Part shown: positions 7,751-16,103 of the stretch, one piece after another
How the letters are laid out: the number at the start of each line of letters is the position of its first letter
How positions within the stretch are numbered: position 1 is the first letter of the stretch
NCBI RefSeq assembly: GCF_014207845.1
Contig: NZ_JACHLC010000002.1
Location: forward strand, 496,001 to 560,000
Source of the DNA: Chryseobacterium shigense
Lineage (GTDB): Bacteria; Bacteroidota; Bacteroidia; Flavobacteriales; Weeksellaceae
Direction: 5' to 3'
DNA length: 64,000 nt
Program-made: the position numbers and the translations under genes
Notes under the pieces: generated by a model
The model's input: only the letters and a program-made list of their open reading frames with translations
Database searches by the model: none
What the model was told of the DNA's origin: nothing

Positions 7751-8659
7751 ATGTCATTATATCATTTAAATTATTTAGATCAGCTGGAATCAGAATCCAT
7801 TTATATTTTAAGGGAAGTAGCAGGGCAGTTTGACCGTCCGGCCTTATTGTTCAGCGGAGGAAAAGACAGTATTGTTCTGGCTCACCTTGCAGCAAAAGCA
7901 TTTCCCCACGGAAAAATTCCTTTCATATTTGTTCATGTAGATACCGGGCATAATTTTCCGGAAGTTCTAAATTTCAGAGACCAGCTGACTTCAAAACTGA
8001 ATGTAGATCTTGTAGTAAGAAAAGTGGAAGATACCATTCGTCAGCGAAAACTGACGGAACCGAAAGGAAAATTCCCAAGCCGTAACTGGCTGCAGACCTT
8101 TACACTGCTTGATACCATTGAAGAATTCGAATTTGATGCATGCATAGGCGGAGCAAGAAGAGACGAAGAAAAGGCCCGTGCAAAAGAAAGAATTTTTTCC
8201 GTAAGGGATGAATTCGGACAATGGGACCCAAAACTGCAACGTCCTGAGCTTTGGAATATTTTCAACGGAAAGATCCACAAAGGAGAAAATGTAAGAGTAT
8301 TTCCTATAAGCAACTGGACAGAACTCGATGTCTGGAACTACATCCGGAAAGAGAAGATAGAGCTGCCATCCATCTATTTTTCGCATGAAAGAGAAGTGGT
8401 AGACCTCAACGGACAGTGGATTGCGAATTCAGAATTTGCCGTACTGGAAGACAATGAAACTATAACAACCAAAAGAATACGCTACCGCACAGTAGGAGAT
8501 ATGACCTGTACCGCTGCCGTAGAATCTGAAGCCGCTACAGTAGACAAAGTAATTGAAGAAATTGTAGCCACCAGAATCTCAGAAAGGGGAGAAACCAGAA
8601 TTGATGACCGCGTTACAGAAGCAGCTATGGAAGACCGGAAAAAAGGAGGCTATTTTTAA
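7751..8659 (+). CDS. cysD: sulfate adenylyltransferase small subunit
   Basis: CysD is the catalytic subunit of heterodimeric ATP sulfurylase, forming APS from sulfate and ATP. The PP-motif FSGGKDSIVLAHLA is near residue 34, and the GGARRDEEKARAKE block is the family signature. At 302 residues it matches enterobacterial CysD in length. It sits between cysH and cysN. Its TAA stop is the first triplet of the long inverted repeat that separates it from cysN. Confidence 0.96.
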   Translation: MSLYHLNYLDQLESESIYILREVAGQFDRPALLFSGGKDSIVLAHLAAKAFPHGKIPFIFVHVDTGHNFPEVLNFRDQLTSKLNVDLVVRKVEDTIRQRKLTEPKGKFPSRNWLQTFTLLDTIEEFEFDACIGGARRDEEKARAKERIFSVRDEFGQWDPKLQRPELWNIFNGKIHKGENVRVFPISNWTELDVWNYIRKEKIELPSIYFSHEREVVDLNGQWIANSEFAVLEDNETITTKRIRYRTVGDMTCTAAVESEAATVDKVIEEIVATRISERGETRIDDRVTEAAMEDRKKGGYF

Positions 8660-8746
8660 TAAGTAATCAGCAATGAGTAATGAGCAATAATGCTGTGTTG
8701 GAAATAAAAACTTCTATCAATATTACTCATTATCAATTACTTATTA
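8657..8746. repeat. long inverted repeat between cysD and cysN
   Basis: The left arm (8657-8681) is an 11-bp block, a 4-base gap and a 10-bp block. The right arm (8722-8746) is the exact reverse complement of both blocks around another 4-base gap, with a 40-base loop between the arms. The unit is built from AATGAGTAAT-like words. It could fold into a large AT-rich stem in the cysD-cysN message, affecting RNA stability or read-through. It may instead be a dispersed palindromic repeat of flavobacterial intergenic regions. No T run follows, so it does not look like a classical terminator. Confidence 0.8.
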
Positions 8747-8774
8747 CGCATATTTATCATTAAACTAAAAAAGT

Positions 8775-10013
8775 GTGGATATATTAAGATTAATAACAGC
8801 AGGAAGTGTAGATGACGGGAAAAGTACCCTCATCGGAAGACTGCTTTACGATAGCAAAAGCATTTTGCAGGATCAGCTGGAAGTGCTTGAGAAACATTCT
8901 AAAAATAAAAATGAAGACGGCGTGGACCTGGCTCTTTTAACAGACGGGCTTCGTGCTGAACGGGAGCAGGGAATTACCATAGATGTGGCTTACCGATACT
9001 TTTCTACATCAAAAAGAAAATTTATCATTGCAGATGCTCCGGGACACGTACAGTATACCAGGAACATGATCACCGGAGCTTCCAATTCAGACCTGATGAT
9101 TATTCTTATCGATGCCCGAAAGGGAGTTATTGAACAGACGAGAAGGCACTCCATCATAGCTTCATTGCTTAAGCTGAAAAAAATAGCTGTTGCCATCAAC
9201 AAAATGGATATGGTAGATTATTCAGAAGATGTTTTTGAAACCATCAAAGCAGACTATTCCAAAATTGCTCAAGAACTGGAGCTGAATGAAGTAACCTATT
9301 TCCCGATTTCCGCATTGAAAGGAGATAATATTGTTTCCTTATCATCTGCTACAAATTGGTACAGAGGCAGTTCCCTTCTGGAATACCTTGAGGAAGTACA
9401 GCTGGATCAGGAACAGAACATTGGAAGCCGTTTCCAGGTACAGTATGTGATCCGTCCGCAGACCGAAGAATTACATGATTACCGTGGTTATGCCGGGCAG
9501 GTGATAAGCGGAAGTTTTCAGAAAGGAAGTAAAATTGCCATTCTTCCCGCTGAAATTATAACAGAAATTACATCTATAGAAGTGAATGGTGCTGAAGTTC
9601 AGGAAGCTTTTGAAGGACAACCGGTCCTGATTCAGGTTAAAGAGGATATAGACATCAGCAGAGGAGATTTCTTTACATCGGCAGAAGAACTTCCGAACGT
9701 TGAAAAAGAAATTGAAGTTTTGTTGTGCTGGCTTGACCAGAAAGGGCTTCAGCCTGGGAATAAATATATTCTGCAACATCACAGCAGACAGCTAAAAGCC
9801 ATAGTAAAACAGGTAGATTACAAAATCAACGTAAATACACTGGAAAAAGAACCTACAGAAGATGGAATAAAGCTTAATGAAATTGCGAAAGTAACAATAA
9901 AAACCGCGCAGCCTCTGGTGTTTGATGATTTTGTAAGCAATAAAAAAACAGGATCGGCCATTTTGGTAGATGAAACCTCCAATGCCACAGTTGCAGCATG
10001 TATCATTCAATAG
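8775..10013 (+). CDS. cysN: sulfate adenylyltransferase large subunit, GTPase
   Basis: CysN is the GTP-hydrolysing subunit that drives APS formation by CysD. G motifs are clear: GSVDDGKST near residue 10, the EQGITIDVAYRYF switch region, DAPGH and NKMD. These are followed by the EF-Tu-like beta-barrel domains. The protein is 412 residues and has no fused APS kinase domain. The start is GTG at 8775; a second GTG overlaps it but is out of frame. It is separated from cysD by the inverted repeat but is presumably co-transcribed. Confidence 0.94.
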   Translation: MDILRLITAGSVDDGKSTLIGRLLYDSKSILQDQLEVLEKHSKNKNEDGVDLALLTDGLRAEREQGITIDVAYRYFSTSKRKFIIADAPGHVQYTRNMITGASNSDLMIILIDARKGVIEQTRRHSIIASLLKLKKIAVAINKMDMVDYSEDVFETIKADYSKIAQELELNEVTYFPISALKGDNIVSLSSATNWYRGSSLLEYLEEVQLDQEQNIGSRFQVQYVIRPQTEELHDYRGYAGQVISGSFQKGSKIAILPAEIITEITSIEVNGAEVQEAFEGQPVLIQVKEDIDISRGDFFTSAEELPNVEKEIEVLLCWLDQKGLQPGNKYILQHHSRQLKAIVKQVDYKINVNTLEKEPTEDGIKLNEIAKVTIKTAQPLVFDDFVSNKKTGSAILVDETSNATVAACIIQ

Positions 10014-10152
10014 GAAAAATATATATTGATGAGTGGAGCCATTATAGACTTTTTTATCATATTCTGAGTTGCAAAATCTCAGAATTGATGTACAGGACAG
10101 CTTATCAGGGTATACATATAAGTTATCGAAATTTTAAATGAGATATAAATTA

Positions 10153-10219
10153 TTGAAAATCAAAATAATATTAGCTTTGTATAAAGCCTGTACAGAATAG
10201 TATAGTTTTATTATATTTG
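10153..10219 (+). promoter_or_regulatory. promoter region of the HMG-CoA lyase gene
   Basis: Two -7 box matches lie here: TAGCTTTG at 10172-10179, with a TTG 16 bases upstream at 10153, and TATATTTG at 10212-10219, with no well-placed TTG. One or both may drive the gene at 10239. The rest of the 10014-10238 gap is AT-rich and shows no open frame. Confidence 0.35.
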
Positions 10220-10238
10220 AGAAAATCAAAAAGTAAAA

Positions 10239-11087
10239 ATGTTTCTAACAGAATGTCCCAGAGATGCCATGCAGGGTTGGGGAGAATTTATCCCTACCGG
10301 TAAAAAAATAGATTATATCAACTCACTGATGGAAGTCGGGTTTGATGTATTGGACTGCCTGAGTTTTGTTTCCCCGAAAGCAATTCCACAGATGGCTGAT
10401 TCCGATGAGGTGGCTGAAAATATTGATAAATCTTTATCCGGAACAAAAGTTTCAGCAATCATCGGGAATTACAGAGGGGCGGAAAAAGCATTAAAGCACC
10501 AGTCGGTTGATATTTTAGGATTTCCGTTTTCTATTTCAGAAACATTCCAGCACAGGAATACCAACAAGAATCAGGAAGAAGCTTTTGACGAGATTCTCAA
10601 AATGCTCGAGCTGGTTAAAAGTGAAGGAAAACAGCTGAATATCTATTTTTCTATGGCCTTTGGTAATCCTTACGGCGAAATGTGGAAATGGGAAGATGTA
10701 GATTTCTGGGCGAAAAGATTTTCAGAAATAGGCATTAAAGACATCCTACTTTCTGATACTACAGGCGTTGCAACACCGGAAACTATCGCGCTTTTATTCG
10801 AAAAAATTCCGTCAAAATATCCTGAAATCAATTTTGGAGGACACTTCCATAACCGATATGAAGATTCCTATTCAAAACTTAAGGCTGCTTATGATCAAGG
10901 CTGCAGAAGATTCGATAGTGCGATCAAAGGAATTGGCGGATGTCCTATGGCAAAAGATGACCTGGTAGGAAATATGCCTACAGAACAGGTGATTAATTTT
11001 ATGAGCGTTGAAAAGGTAGATCATAAACTGAATCTGCTGAACTTTGAAAGCTCCTACAACAAGGCAAAAGATATCTTTCACTTTTAA
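10239..11087 (+). CDS. hydroxymethylglutaryl-CoA lyase
   Basis: This 282-residue TIM-barrel enzyme of the HMGL-like family cleaves HMG-CoA to acetyl-CoA and acetoacetate, the last step of leucine breakdown. The N-terminal TECPRDAMQG is a variant of the family's TExxRDxxQ motif. LSDTTGVATP, GGHFHNRY (metal ligands) and the catalytic loop GIGGCPMAKDDLVGNMPTE with its cysteine are all present. It is convergent with the next gene, only 18 bases away, across a small TAAAGC/GCTTTA hairpin. Confidence 0.92.
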   Translation: MFLTECPRDAMQGWGEFIPTGKKIDYINSLMEVGFDVLDCLSFVSPKAIPQMADSDEVAENIDKSLSGTKVSAIIGNYRGAEKALKHQSVDILGFPFSISETFQHRNTNKNQEEAFDEILKMLELVKSEGKQLNIYFSMAFGNPYGEMWKWEDVDFWAKRFSEIGIKDILLSDTTGVATPETIALLFEKIPSKYPEINFGGHFHNRYEDSYSKLKAAYDQGCRRFDSAIKGIGGCPMAKDDLVGNMPTEQVINFMSVEKVDHKLNLLNFESSYNKAKDIFHF

Positions 11088-11105
11088 AATAAAGCCGTTT
11101 TAGCT

Positions 11106-11846
11106 TTACTGTATAGAATCATTTTCTGCATCTGAAGCATCTTCCTCATCATAATGCGGGTTTTTCATGTCGTTGAGTTCCTCTGCTGTGTATTGATGAA
11201 GTTCTTCAAAATTTTTAGTTCTTGTATCATAGACAAGAGCATTTTTCTGATATTTGAACTTGATAATCAGCCCGTCTTCAGGGGAAGGCTGTAATTCAGA
11301 TGAGTCCATGAAAATTTTGCTGCCCTTTTCAAAAGAATTGATAACGGGCAATTCACCATCATATCTTTTCTTGAAAAGAAGGTCTCCGGTACTGGATATA
11401 ATGAACAGAATGCTGCTGCTTGAGTCTTCATTTTCCACTAAAAATGCAAGGTCCGGTTTATTTTCTTCACTTTGTCCGGTAAAATTGCCAAAGGTAAATA
11501 CCTTTTTTGCCCTGTCTTTAATATTCGTCAGGTGAAACTTTTCAGATACATCTTCAGGTTCATAAAACTTATTGTTGATGAATGTCTGAACAATTCCCCT
11601 CTTGTATTCATCAGGAATTTCATCATATTCTCTCACTTTGAAAGTTATTGTTTTCAGGTATTCAAAATTCTCAATAGCAATAATAGGAGTAGCGTATGCA
11701 TCGGCCTGCATGGTTTCATCTTCAGCAAAATAACGCTGCCAGTTATATAAAAATGAAAATGCAATTAAAAGAAGAATGACTAGGGATATAGATATAATCA
11801 CCCATTTTTTCTTTGATTTTTTGGGTAGCTCAGGGCTGGAATTCAT
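11106..11846 (-). CDS. single-pass membrane protein of unknown function
   Basis: This 246-residue protein has a basic cytosolic N-terminus (PKKSKKK), one membrane segment at about residues 15-35, and a probably periplasmic remainder ending in a very acidic tail. No family is recognised. A TATTTTTG -7 box lies on the minus strand at 11876-11883. It stands alone between convergent HMG-CoA lyase and the divergent sulfurtransferase gene. Confidence 0.75.
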   Translation of the reverse strand: MNSSPELPKKSKKKWVIISISLVILLLIAFSFLYNWQRYFAEDETMQADAYATPIIAIENFEYLKTITFKVREYDEIPDEYKRGIVQTFINNKFYEPEDVSEKFHLTNIKDRAKKVFTFGNFTGQSEENKPDLAFLVENEDSSSSILFIISSTGDLLFKKRYDGELPVINSFEKGSKIFMDSSELQPSPEDGLIIKFKYQKNALVYDTRTKNFEELHQYTAEELNDMKNPHYDEEDASDAENDSIQ

Positions 11847-11929
11847 GATTGTGTTTTTAAATGCGTAAATTTATGCAAAAATATTTCTCAGAAAAATAAT
11901 TTTTACTTCAAAATTTATAATTATCCACT

Positions 11930-12760
11930 ATGAAAACCAGTCCATTTACAAAGAATATTGAAATTTCGGAAAACATAATCATTTTAGATGCAAGAACCGG
12001 AAAAGAAGCAAAGCAGAACTATCTGGAAAAGCACATTAAAGGAGCGAGATTCATTGATCTGGATACACATCTTGCAGAAATAGGAGAAAATGCCGCCTTT
12101 GGAGGAAGGCATCCGCTTCCTTCTGTTGGAAAATTTGCGGAAACACTTTCAGATCTTGGAATTACAGAAGATTCAGATATTGTGGTGTATGATGATAAGA
12201 ACGGATCCAATGCTGCAGCCAGGGCATGGTGGATGCTGAAATCTTTTGGATTTGATAAGGTTCAGGTTCTTGACGGCGGAATCCAGGCAGCAGAAAAGAA
12301 TGGGATAGAATTTTTTTCGGGAGAAGAAACATTTGAAAAAGCGGCATTGATAAAAAAAGATCATTGGCTTTTACCTGTTTCAGGTCTGGAAGTGGTTGAA
12401 AATGAATTGATAAACGGTAATTCGACAGTAATCGATGTAAGAGATGCTTACCGTTACAGAGGAGAATCCGAGCCGATAGATCTTGTAGCCGGACATATCC
12501 CCGGAGCGATCAATATTCCTTTTTCGGAAAACCTTGATGAAAATGGAAATTTCCTTGACCCTGAAATCTTAAAAGAAAAGTATACGAAACTTTTAAAAGA
12601 TAAACCTCAGCATCTTATTATCCATTGCGGTTCCGGTGTTACAGCCTGTCATACTATTCTGGCACTGGATTATGCTGGCTTCCCGATTCCTGATCTTTAT
12701 GTAGGCTCATGGAGTGAGTGGAGCAGAAGAGAAGGAAAAGAGGTTGCAAAGGAAATTTAA
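11930..12760 (+). CDS. thiosulfate/3-mercaptopyruvate sulfurtransferase
   Basis: Two rhodanese domains make up this 276-residue enzyme. The N-terminal one is the non-catalytic copy. The C-terminal one carries the active-site loop HCGSGVTAC near residue 225. The CGSGVTA form is usual for 3-mercaptopyruvate sulfurtransferases, whereas thiosulfate enzymes usually have basic residues in the loop. It is not fused to or overlapping other genes; proximity to the cys block may be incidental. Confidence 0.88.
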   Translation: MKTSPFTKNIEISENIIILDARTGKEAKQNYLEKHIKGARFIDLDTHLAEIGENAAFGGRHPLPSVGKFAETLSDLGITEDSDIVVYDDKNGSNAAARAWWMLKSFGFDKVQVLDGGIQAAEKNGIEFFSGEETFEKAALIKKDHWLLPVSGLEVVENELINGNSTVIDVRDAYRYRGESEPIDLVAGHIPGAINIPFSENLDENGNFLDPEILKEKYTKLLKDKPQHLIIHCGSGVTACHTILALDYAGFPIPDLYVGSWSEWSRREGKEVAKEI

Positions 12761-12821
12761 AATATTTTGAACCGTTAAGCCCTGATTTAGGATCTTGGAA
12801 TAGATGTTTATAAAGAATAAA

Positions 12822-12843
12822 AGGCTGCCAAAACTGGCAGCCT
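12822..12843 (-). terminator. terminator between convergent genes
   Basis: A perfect 9-bp GC-rich stem (AGGCTGCCA/TGGCAGCCT) closes a 4-base loop. On the minus strand it is followed by TTTTATTCTTT, so it mainly serves the SufT-like operon, though it can also stop transcription from the sulfurtransferase gene. Confidence 0.8.
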
Positions 12844-12863
12844 GATTTATTTCAGTGGAAATT

Positions 12864-13190
12864 TTAAAGCATTCCCAGTTCAAACTTAGCTTCTTCGCTC
12901 ATCATATCCTTATTCCAGCTTGGTTCAAAGGTAAGCTCCAAATCTGTACTTTTTACACCTTCTACTTCGGATACCTTGTCTTTCACCTCCTGAGGAAGCG
13001 TTTCTGCAACCGGACAGTTTGGGGTAGTAAGGGTCATGATAATTTTTACATCACCTTCATCGGAGATCTGCACATCATATACAAGCCCCAACTCGTAAAT
13101 ATCCACCGGAATTTCAGGGTCATATACGGATTTCAGGACCTTAATGATTTCCTCACCAATGTCAGCAATTTGATCGTCTGTAAATTTCAT
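12864..13190 (-). CDS. SufT/MIP18-like DUF59 Fe-S assembly protein
   Basis: This 108-residue single-domain protein has the DUF59 core: SVYDPEIPVDIYELGLVYDV near residues 21-40 and TTPNCPVAETLP with a conserved cysteine. In Bacteroidota such proteins support Fe-S cluster maturation alongside SUF. It is the last gene of a four-gene operon and is not next to the suf operon at 57-62 kb. Confidence 0.87.
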   Translation of the reverse strand: MKFTDDQIADIGEEIIKVLKSVYDPEIPVDIYELGLVYDVQISDEGDVKIIMTLTTPNCPVAETLPQEVKDKVSEVEGVKSTDLELTFEPSWNKDMMSEEAKFELGML

Positions 13191-13193
13191 TTT

Positions 13194-13895
13194 TTAATCT
13201 AGATTGATATTCCTTTTCAACAAATCTTCCTGACGCATACGCCGGAAAACATTTGCCAAAGTTAAGACATCTTTTTCACAATAGTCAACAATTCGCTGCA
13301 AGTCTTTCTCTATGTAGTAGATTGATGAAACCATTGAGCCGTCTATATCATCTTTGGGAGTAGGAATTCCGAAGACATGGGCCAGCAATTCCAGGGAAAC
13401 AAAACTTTTATAATCCCCGAATTTCCAAAGCTCCATAGTATCGATATGTGGAATTTCCCAGGGCTTTTTCCCAAACATCTGAAACGGAACCGGAGGCTGT
13501 ATTCCGTTGATGAGGTATCGTCTGGCAATCCAGGGAAAATCAAATTCTTTTCCGTTGTGGGCACACAGGATCACATTATTCAGTCTGGGACTGTTAAAAA
13601 TTTCTCCGAACTCCTGAAGTATTTTTTTCTCATCGTGGCCGGAAAAGCTTTTGATTTTTAATGTATCATTCTTTTCTACCATTCCGATGGTAATGCAGAT
13701 GATTTTACCAAACTCAGCCATAATGCCGGCACGTTCATAAAAATCTGCGGCACTAACGTCTTCTTTTCTCTGAAATTTTGTTTTCTTGTCCCAGAGTTTC
13801 TGTTCGGCTTTAGGTAATGTGTCCCATGATTCCGATCCCGGAACAGTCTCAATATCAATAAATAAAACTTTTTCTAATGGAATGTGTTGTATCAT
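13194..13895 (-). CDS. PolB-like 3'-5' exonuclease (DEDD superfamily)
   Basis: This 233-residue RNase H-fold nuclease has the three exonuclease motifs: FIDIETVPG (Exo I), CAHNGKEFDFPWIARR (Exo II) and VDYCEKDV (Exo III, DEDDy type). It matches the predicted family related to the proofreading domain of DNA polymerase B, without a polymerase part. The cellular role is not established. It sits four bases upstream of the SufT-like gene and 13 bases after the CsaA-like gene. Confidence 0.85.
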   Translation of the reverse strand: MIQHIPLEKVLFIDIETVPGSESWDTLPKAEQKLWDKKTKFQRKEDVSAADFYERAGIMAEFGKIICITIGMVEKNDTLKIKSFSGHDEKKILQEFGEIFNSPRLNNVILCAHNGKEFDFPWIARRYLINGIQPPVPFQMFGKKPWEIPHIDTMELWKFGDYKSFVSLELLAHVFGIPTPKDDIDGSMVSSIYYIEKDLQRIVDYCEKDVLTLANVFRRMRQEDLLKRNINLD

Positions 13896-13908
13896 ATGTG
13901 TTTGTGTT

Positions 13909-14256
13909 TTATCCTATCGGCATCCCGTTTTTTACAGGCAATGAAGGGGTTAAAAGGGTGACGTCTTTTTTGTCTTCACCATAAACTCCCATCACAAGGC
14001 ATTCACTGAAAAAATTAGCGATTTGCTTTTTGGGAAAATTCACTACAGCCATTACCTGTTTTCCTATGAGTTCATCTTTTTGATAAAGGGAAGTAATCTG
14101 TGCTGAAGATTTTTTTATTCCGAGGTCTCCGAAATCTATTTCAAGCTGGTAAGAAGGGTTTCTTGCTTTTTCAAAATCATCTACTGAAACTATTGTTCCG
14201 CACCGTATGTCTATTTTTTCAAAATCAGCCCAGGATATTTCCGGTTTTATCATCAT
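13909..14256 (-). CDS. csaA: CsaA-type tRNA-binding protein
   Basis: This 115-residue single OB-fold protein resembles the C-terminal tRNA-binding domain of methionyl-tRNA synthetase. Key stretches are WADFEKIDIRCGTIV, GKQVMAVVNFPKKQIANFFSECLVMG and the LLTPSLPVKNGMPIG tail. CsaA homologues bind tRNA and have been linked to chaperone-like export functions. It overlaps the upstream gene by ATGA. Confidence 0.87.
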   Translation of the reverse strand: MMIKPEISWADFEKIDIRCGTIVSVDDFEKARNPSYQLEIDFGDLGIKKSSAQITSLYQKDELIGKQVMAVVNFPKKQIANFFSECLVMGVYGEDKKDVTLLTPSLPVKNGMPIG

Positions 14257-14762
14257 GGTAAAGAGTTGATTAAGTGTTCTACTTCTGCTTTTTCTGCTTC
14301 ATATTTTTTCTGAAGCTCAGATCCTTCGCTCATTCTTCTGTAGTATTCCAGTGCCTGGCCTCCGAAGAATTTTTTATAATGATCCGAAACTTCCGGAATC
14401 TGTGGGAAAACTTTATGAAAAAGCATTTCATAATAGGCCTGAAATTCGCGCTCGTTTTTGTCTTCAATAACCTGTCCGGGAGCTTTCTGCCGAACATGGA
14501 GCATTTCATGGGCTACCATATTCAGGACAAGACTCAGGTCAAAATCAAATAAGTTCTTAGGAATCATTACGGTTTGTGGTCCGCCTAACACTCCTTCAGC
14601 CGTCAGGAGCATAGAAGTGGGAGACAGCTCTTCCCGGAATCCGAAACCGGCAAAGTTTTCATGTTCCAGGTCGAAGGAATGGATTAAAAATCTCGCGGCA
14701 TCCAGAATCTGGTCGTGTTCCTTATAAGCCTCCAGATGTAAATTGATCTGCTCTAAATTCAT
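14253..14762 (-). CDS. putative zincin-like metalloprotein with HExxH motif
   Basis: This 169-residue protein has VAHEMLHVRQ near residue 84, an HExxH zinc-binding motif in a predicted helix, followed by acidic residues that could supply the third ligand. No signal peptide is visible, so it is likely cytosolic. The family is not recognised. It is the first gene of the operon with csaA, the exonuclease and the SufT-like gene, and its TGA overlaps the csaA start. Confidence 0.65.
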   Translation of the reverse strand: MNLEQINLHLEAYKEHDQILDAARFLIHSFDLEHENFAGFGFREELSPTSMLLTAEGVLGGPQTVMIPKNLFDFDLSLVLNMVAHEMLHVRQKAPGQVIEDKNEREFQAYYEMLFHKVFPQIPEVSDHYKKFFGGQALEYYRRMSEGSELQKKYEAEKAEVEHLINSLP

Positions 14763-14874
14763 TCAGAATATGTTTTAAACAAATGTATTAAAATATTTGT
14801 AGTGTTGTTTGTTTCCTAAACTATGTAGGTCGATACAAATTAAAATCTTATTTACCAGTTATTCAATAATAATA

Positions 14875-15960
14875 TCAGGGGATAAGTTTATTTTGGGTCA
14901 GAAATGTTTTGATATCTTTCACAACCTCACTGGGTTTTTCGTCTTTCACGCCATGCCAGGTTTCTTCATAAATCTTGTGTGTAATATAAGGCTGATGAGT
15001 TTGTGCAAGTTCAGTATTTTCATTTTTAAAATCAAACCAGTCATTTTTACTGATCGGATCGAAAATAAGCAGGGGTTTATTGAGATTACGGTAAATAATT
15101 TTAGGATTTAACTGATGTGTGGTTGCTCCAAAACTATGTTTTGCTGTAAATGGAGTATAAATAATGGCAATATTCTGTTCTGCAGTATTCTCTCCTGTAA
15201 GCTCTTCTGCTCCCGGGTTAATTTCATACTTCCCGGTTGCATTTTTTTTAATTCTGGCATATGATGTGAAGATTTCTTTCTTCAGGCTTTCATTTTCTTT
15301 ACCCTTTATCCCCCAATTATTATACATATACCAGTAAGCTTCAAATTCAGTGTCAAATACAAGTGTCTTCTTGCTTTTATAATATTGTTTTGTTTCCTCG
15401 ATATCTTTTGTGATTTCAGATGATTTTGCATGAATATCCCAGGCTACAGAACCGCCATCTTCAAGAATGAGTGCCTGAACCATGTCTGGATAAGTATCAT
15501 AAAATGCGGTGGTGATACTGCCTCCTCTTGACCAGCCTCCAATGATTGCCTTTCTGATTTTCATTTTATCTAAAAGAAACTTTATATCATCTGCAACATG
15601 ATAAATAGAGACATCTTTATTGGGAATGGCGGTATTTCCATGACCATAATAATCAATGGCAACAACATGTAGATTCATCTTAACTAACTGGTCAATAATT
15701 TCATAAAGCTCATAAGCATTACTATAAGTGCCATGGATCCAGACAAGAGTAGGATGGGCATCGTTTCCCCATTCCAGATAATGCATTTTTGTATTATCGG
15801 TTTTTATATATTTTCCATGCTGCTTTTCATATTTTTCATATTCAGGTTTGAATTTATTGAATAGATTTACCTGATTTAATGAATCTTTTGAACCAATTGA
15901 CTGCCCAAATATTGTATTGAAAATAGGCAATATTAGAAATAGAGTAATAATTCTTTTCAT
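14875..15960 (-). CDS. secreted alpha/beta hydrolase
   Basis: This 361-residue protein has a signal peptide (cleavage after IFG) and an alpha/beta hydrolase fold. The oxyanion-hole stretch is LVWIHGTYSN near residue 74, the nucleophile elbow is GGWSRGGS near residue 142, and a late EETWHGVK gives the catalytic His. The likely acid lies before FDPISKNDWF. The substrate is unknown. The gene is monocistronic. Confidence 0.82.
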   Translation of the reverse strand: MKRIITLFLILPIFNTIFGQSIGSKDSLNQVNLFNKFKPEYEKYEKQHGKYIKTDNTKMHYLEWGNDAHPTLVWIHGTYSNAYELYEIIDQLVKMNLHVVAIDYYGHGNTAIPNKDVSIYHVADDIKFLLDKMKIRKAIIGGWSRGGSITTAFYDTYPDMVQALILEDGGSVAWDIHAKSSEITKDIEETKQYYKSKKTLVFDTEFEAYWYMYNNWGIKGKENESLKKEIFTSYARIKKNATGKYEINPGAEELTGENTAEQNIAIIYTPFTAKHSFGATTHQLNPKIIYRNLNKPLLIFDPISKNDWFDFKNENTELAQTHQPYITHKIYEETWHGVKDEKPSEVVKDIKTFLTQNKLIP

Positions 15961-16054
15961 TTTTTAATTGATGGTATACTTAAATGTATCAGGCATAAAA
16001 ATATATAAAATATTCTTTGATTTCATTATCCAATCAATTTAAATAAAGCATTAA

Positions 16055-16082
16055 AAGAGCCTGGCAAAAAAGCCAGGCTCTT
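16055..16082 (-). terminator. terminator after the trypsin-like protease gene
   Basis: An 11-bp perfect stem (AAGAGCCTGGC/GCCAGGCTCTT) closes a 6-base loop of A (T on the minus strand), followed by TTTTAATG in the minus direction. It ends the caspase/trypsin module. Confidence 0.85.
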
Positions 16083-16103
16083 CATGATTAGTATAAAAAT
16101 TGG

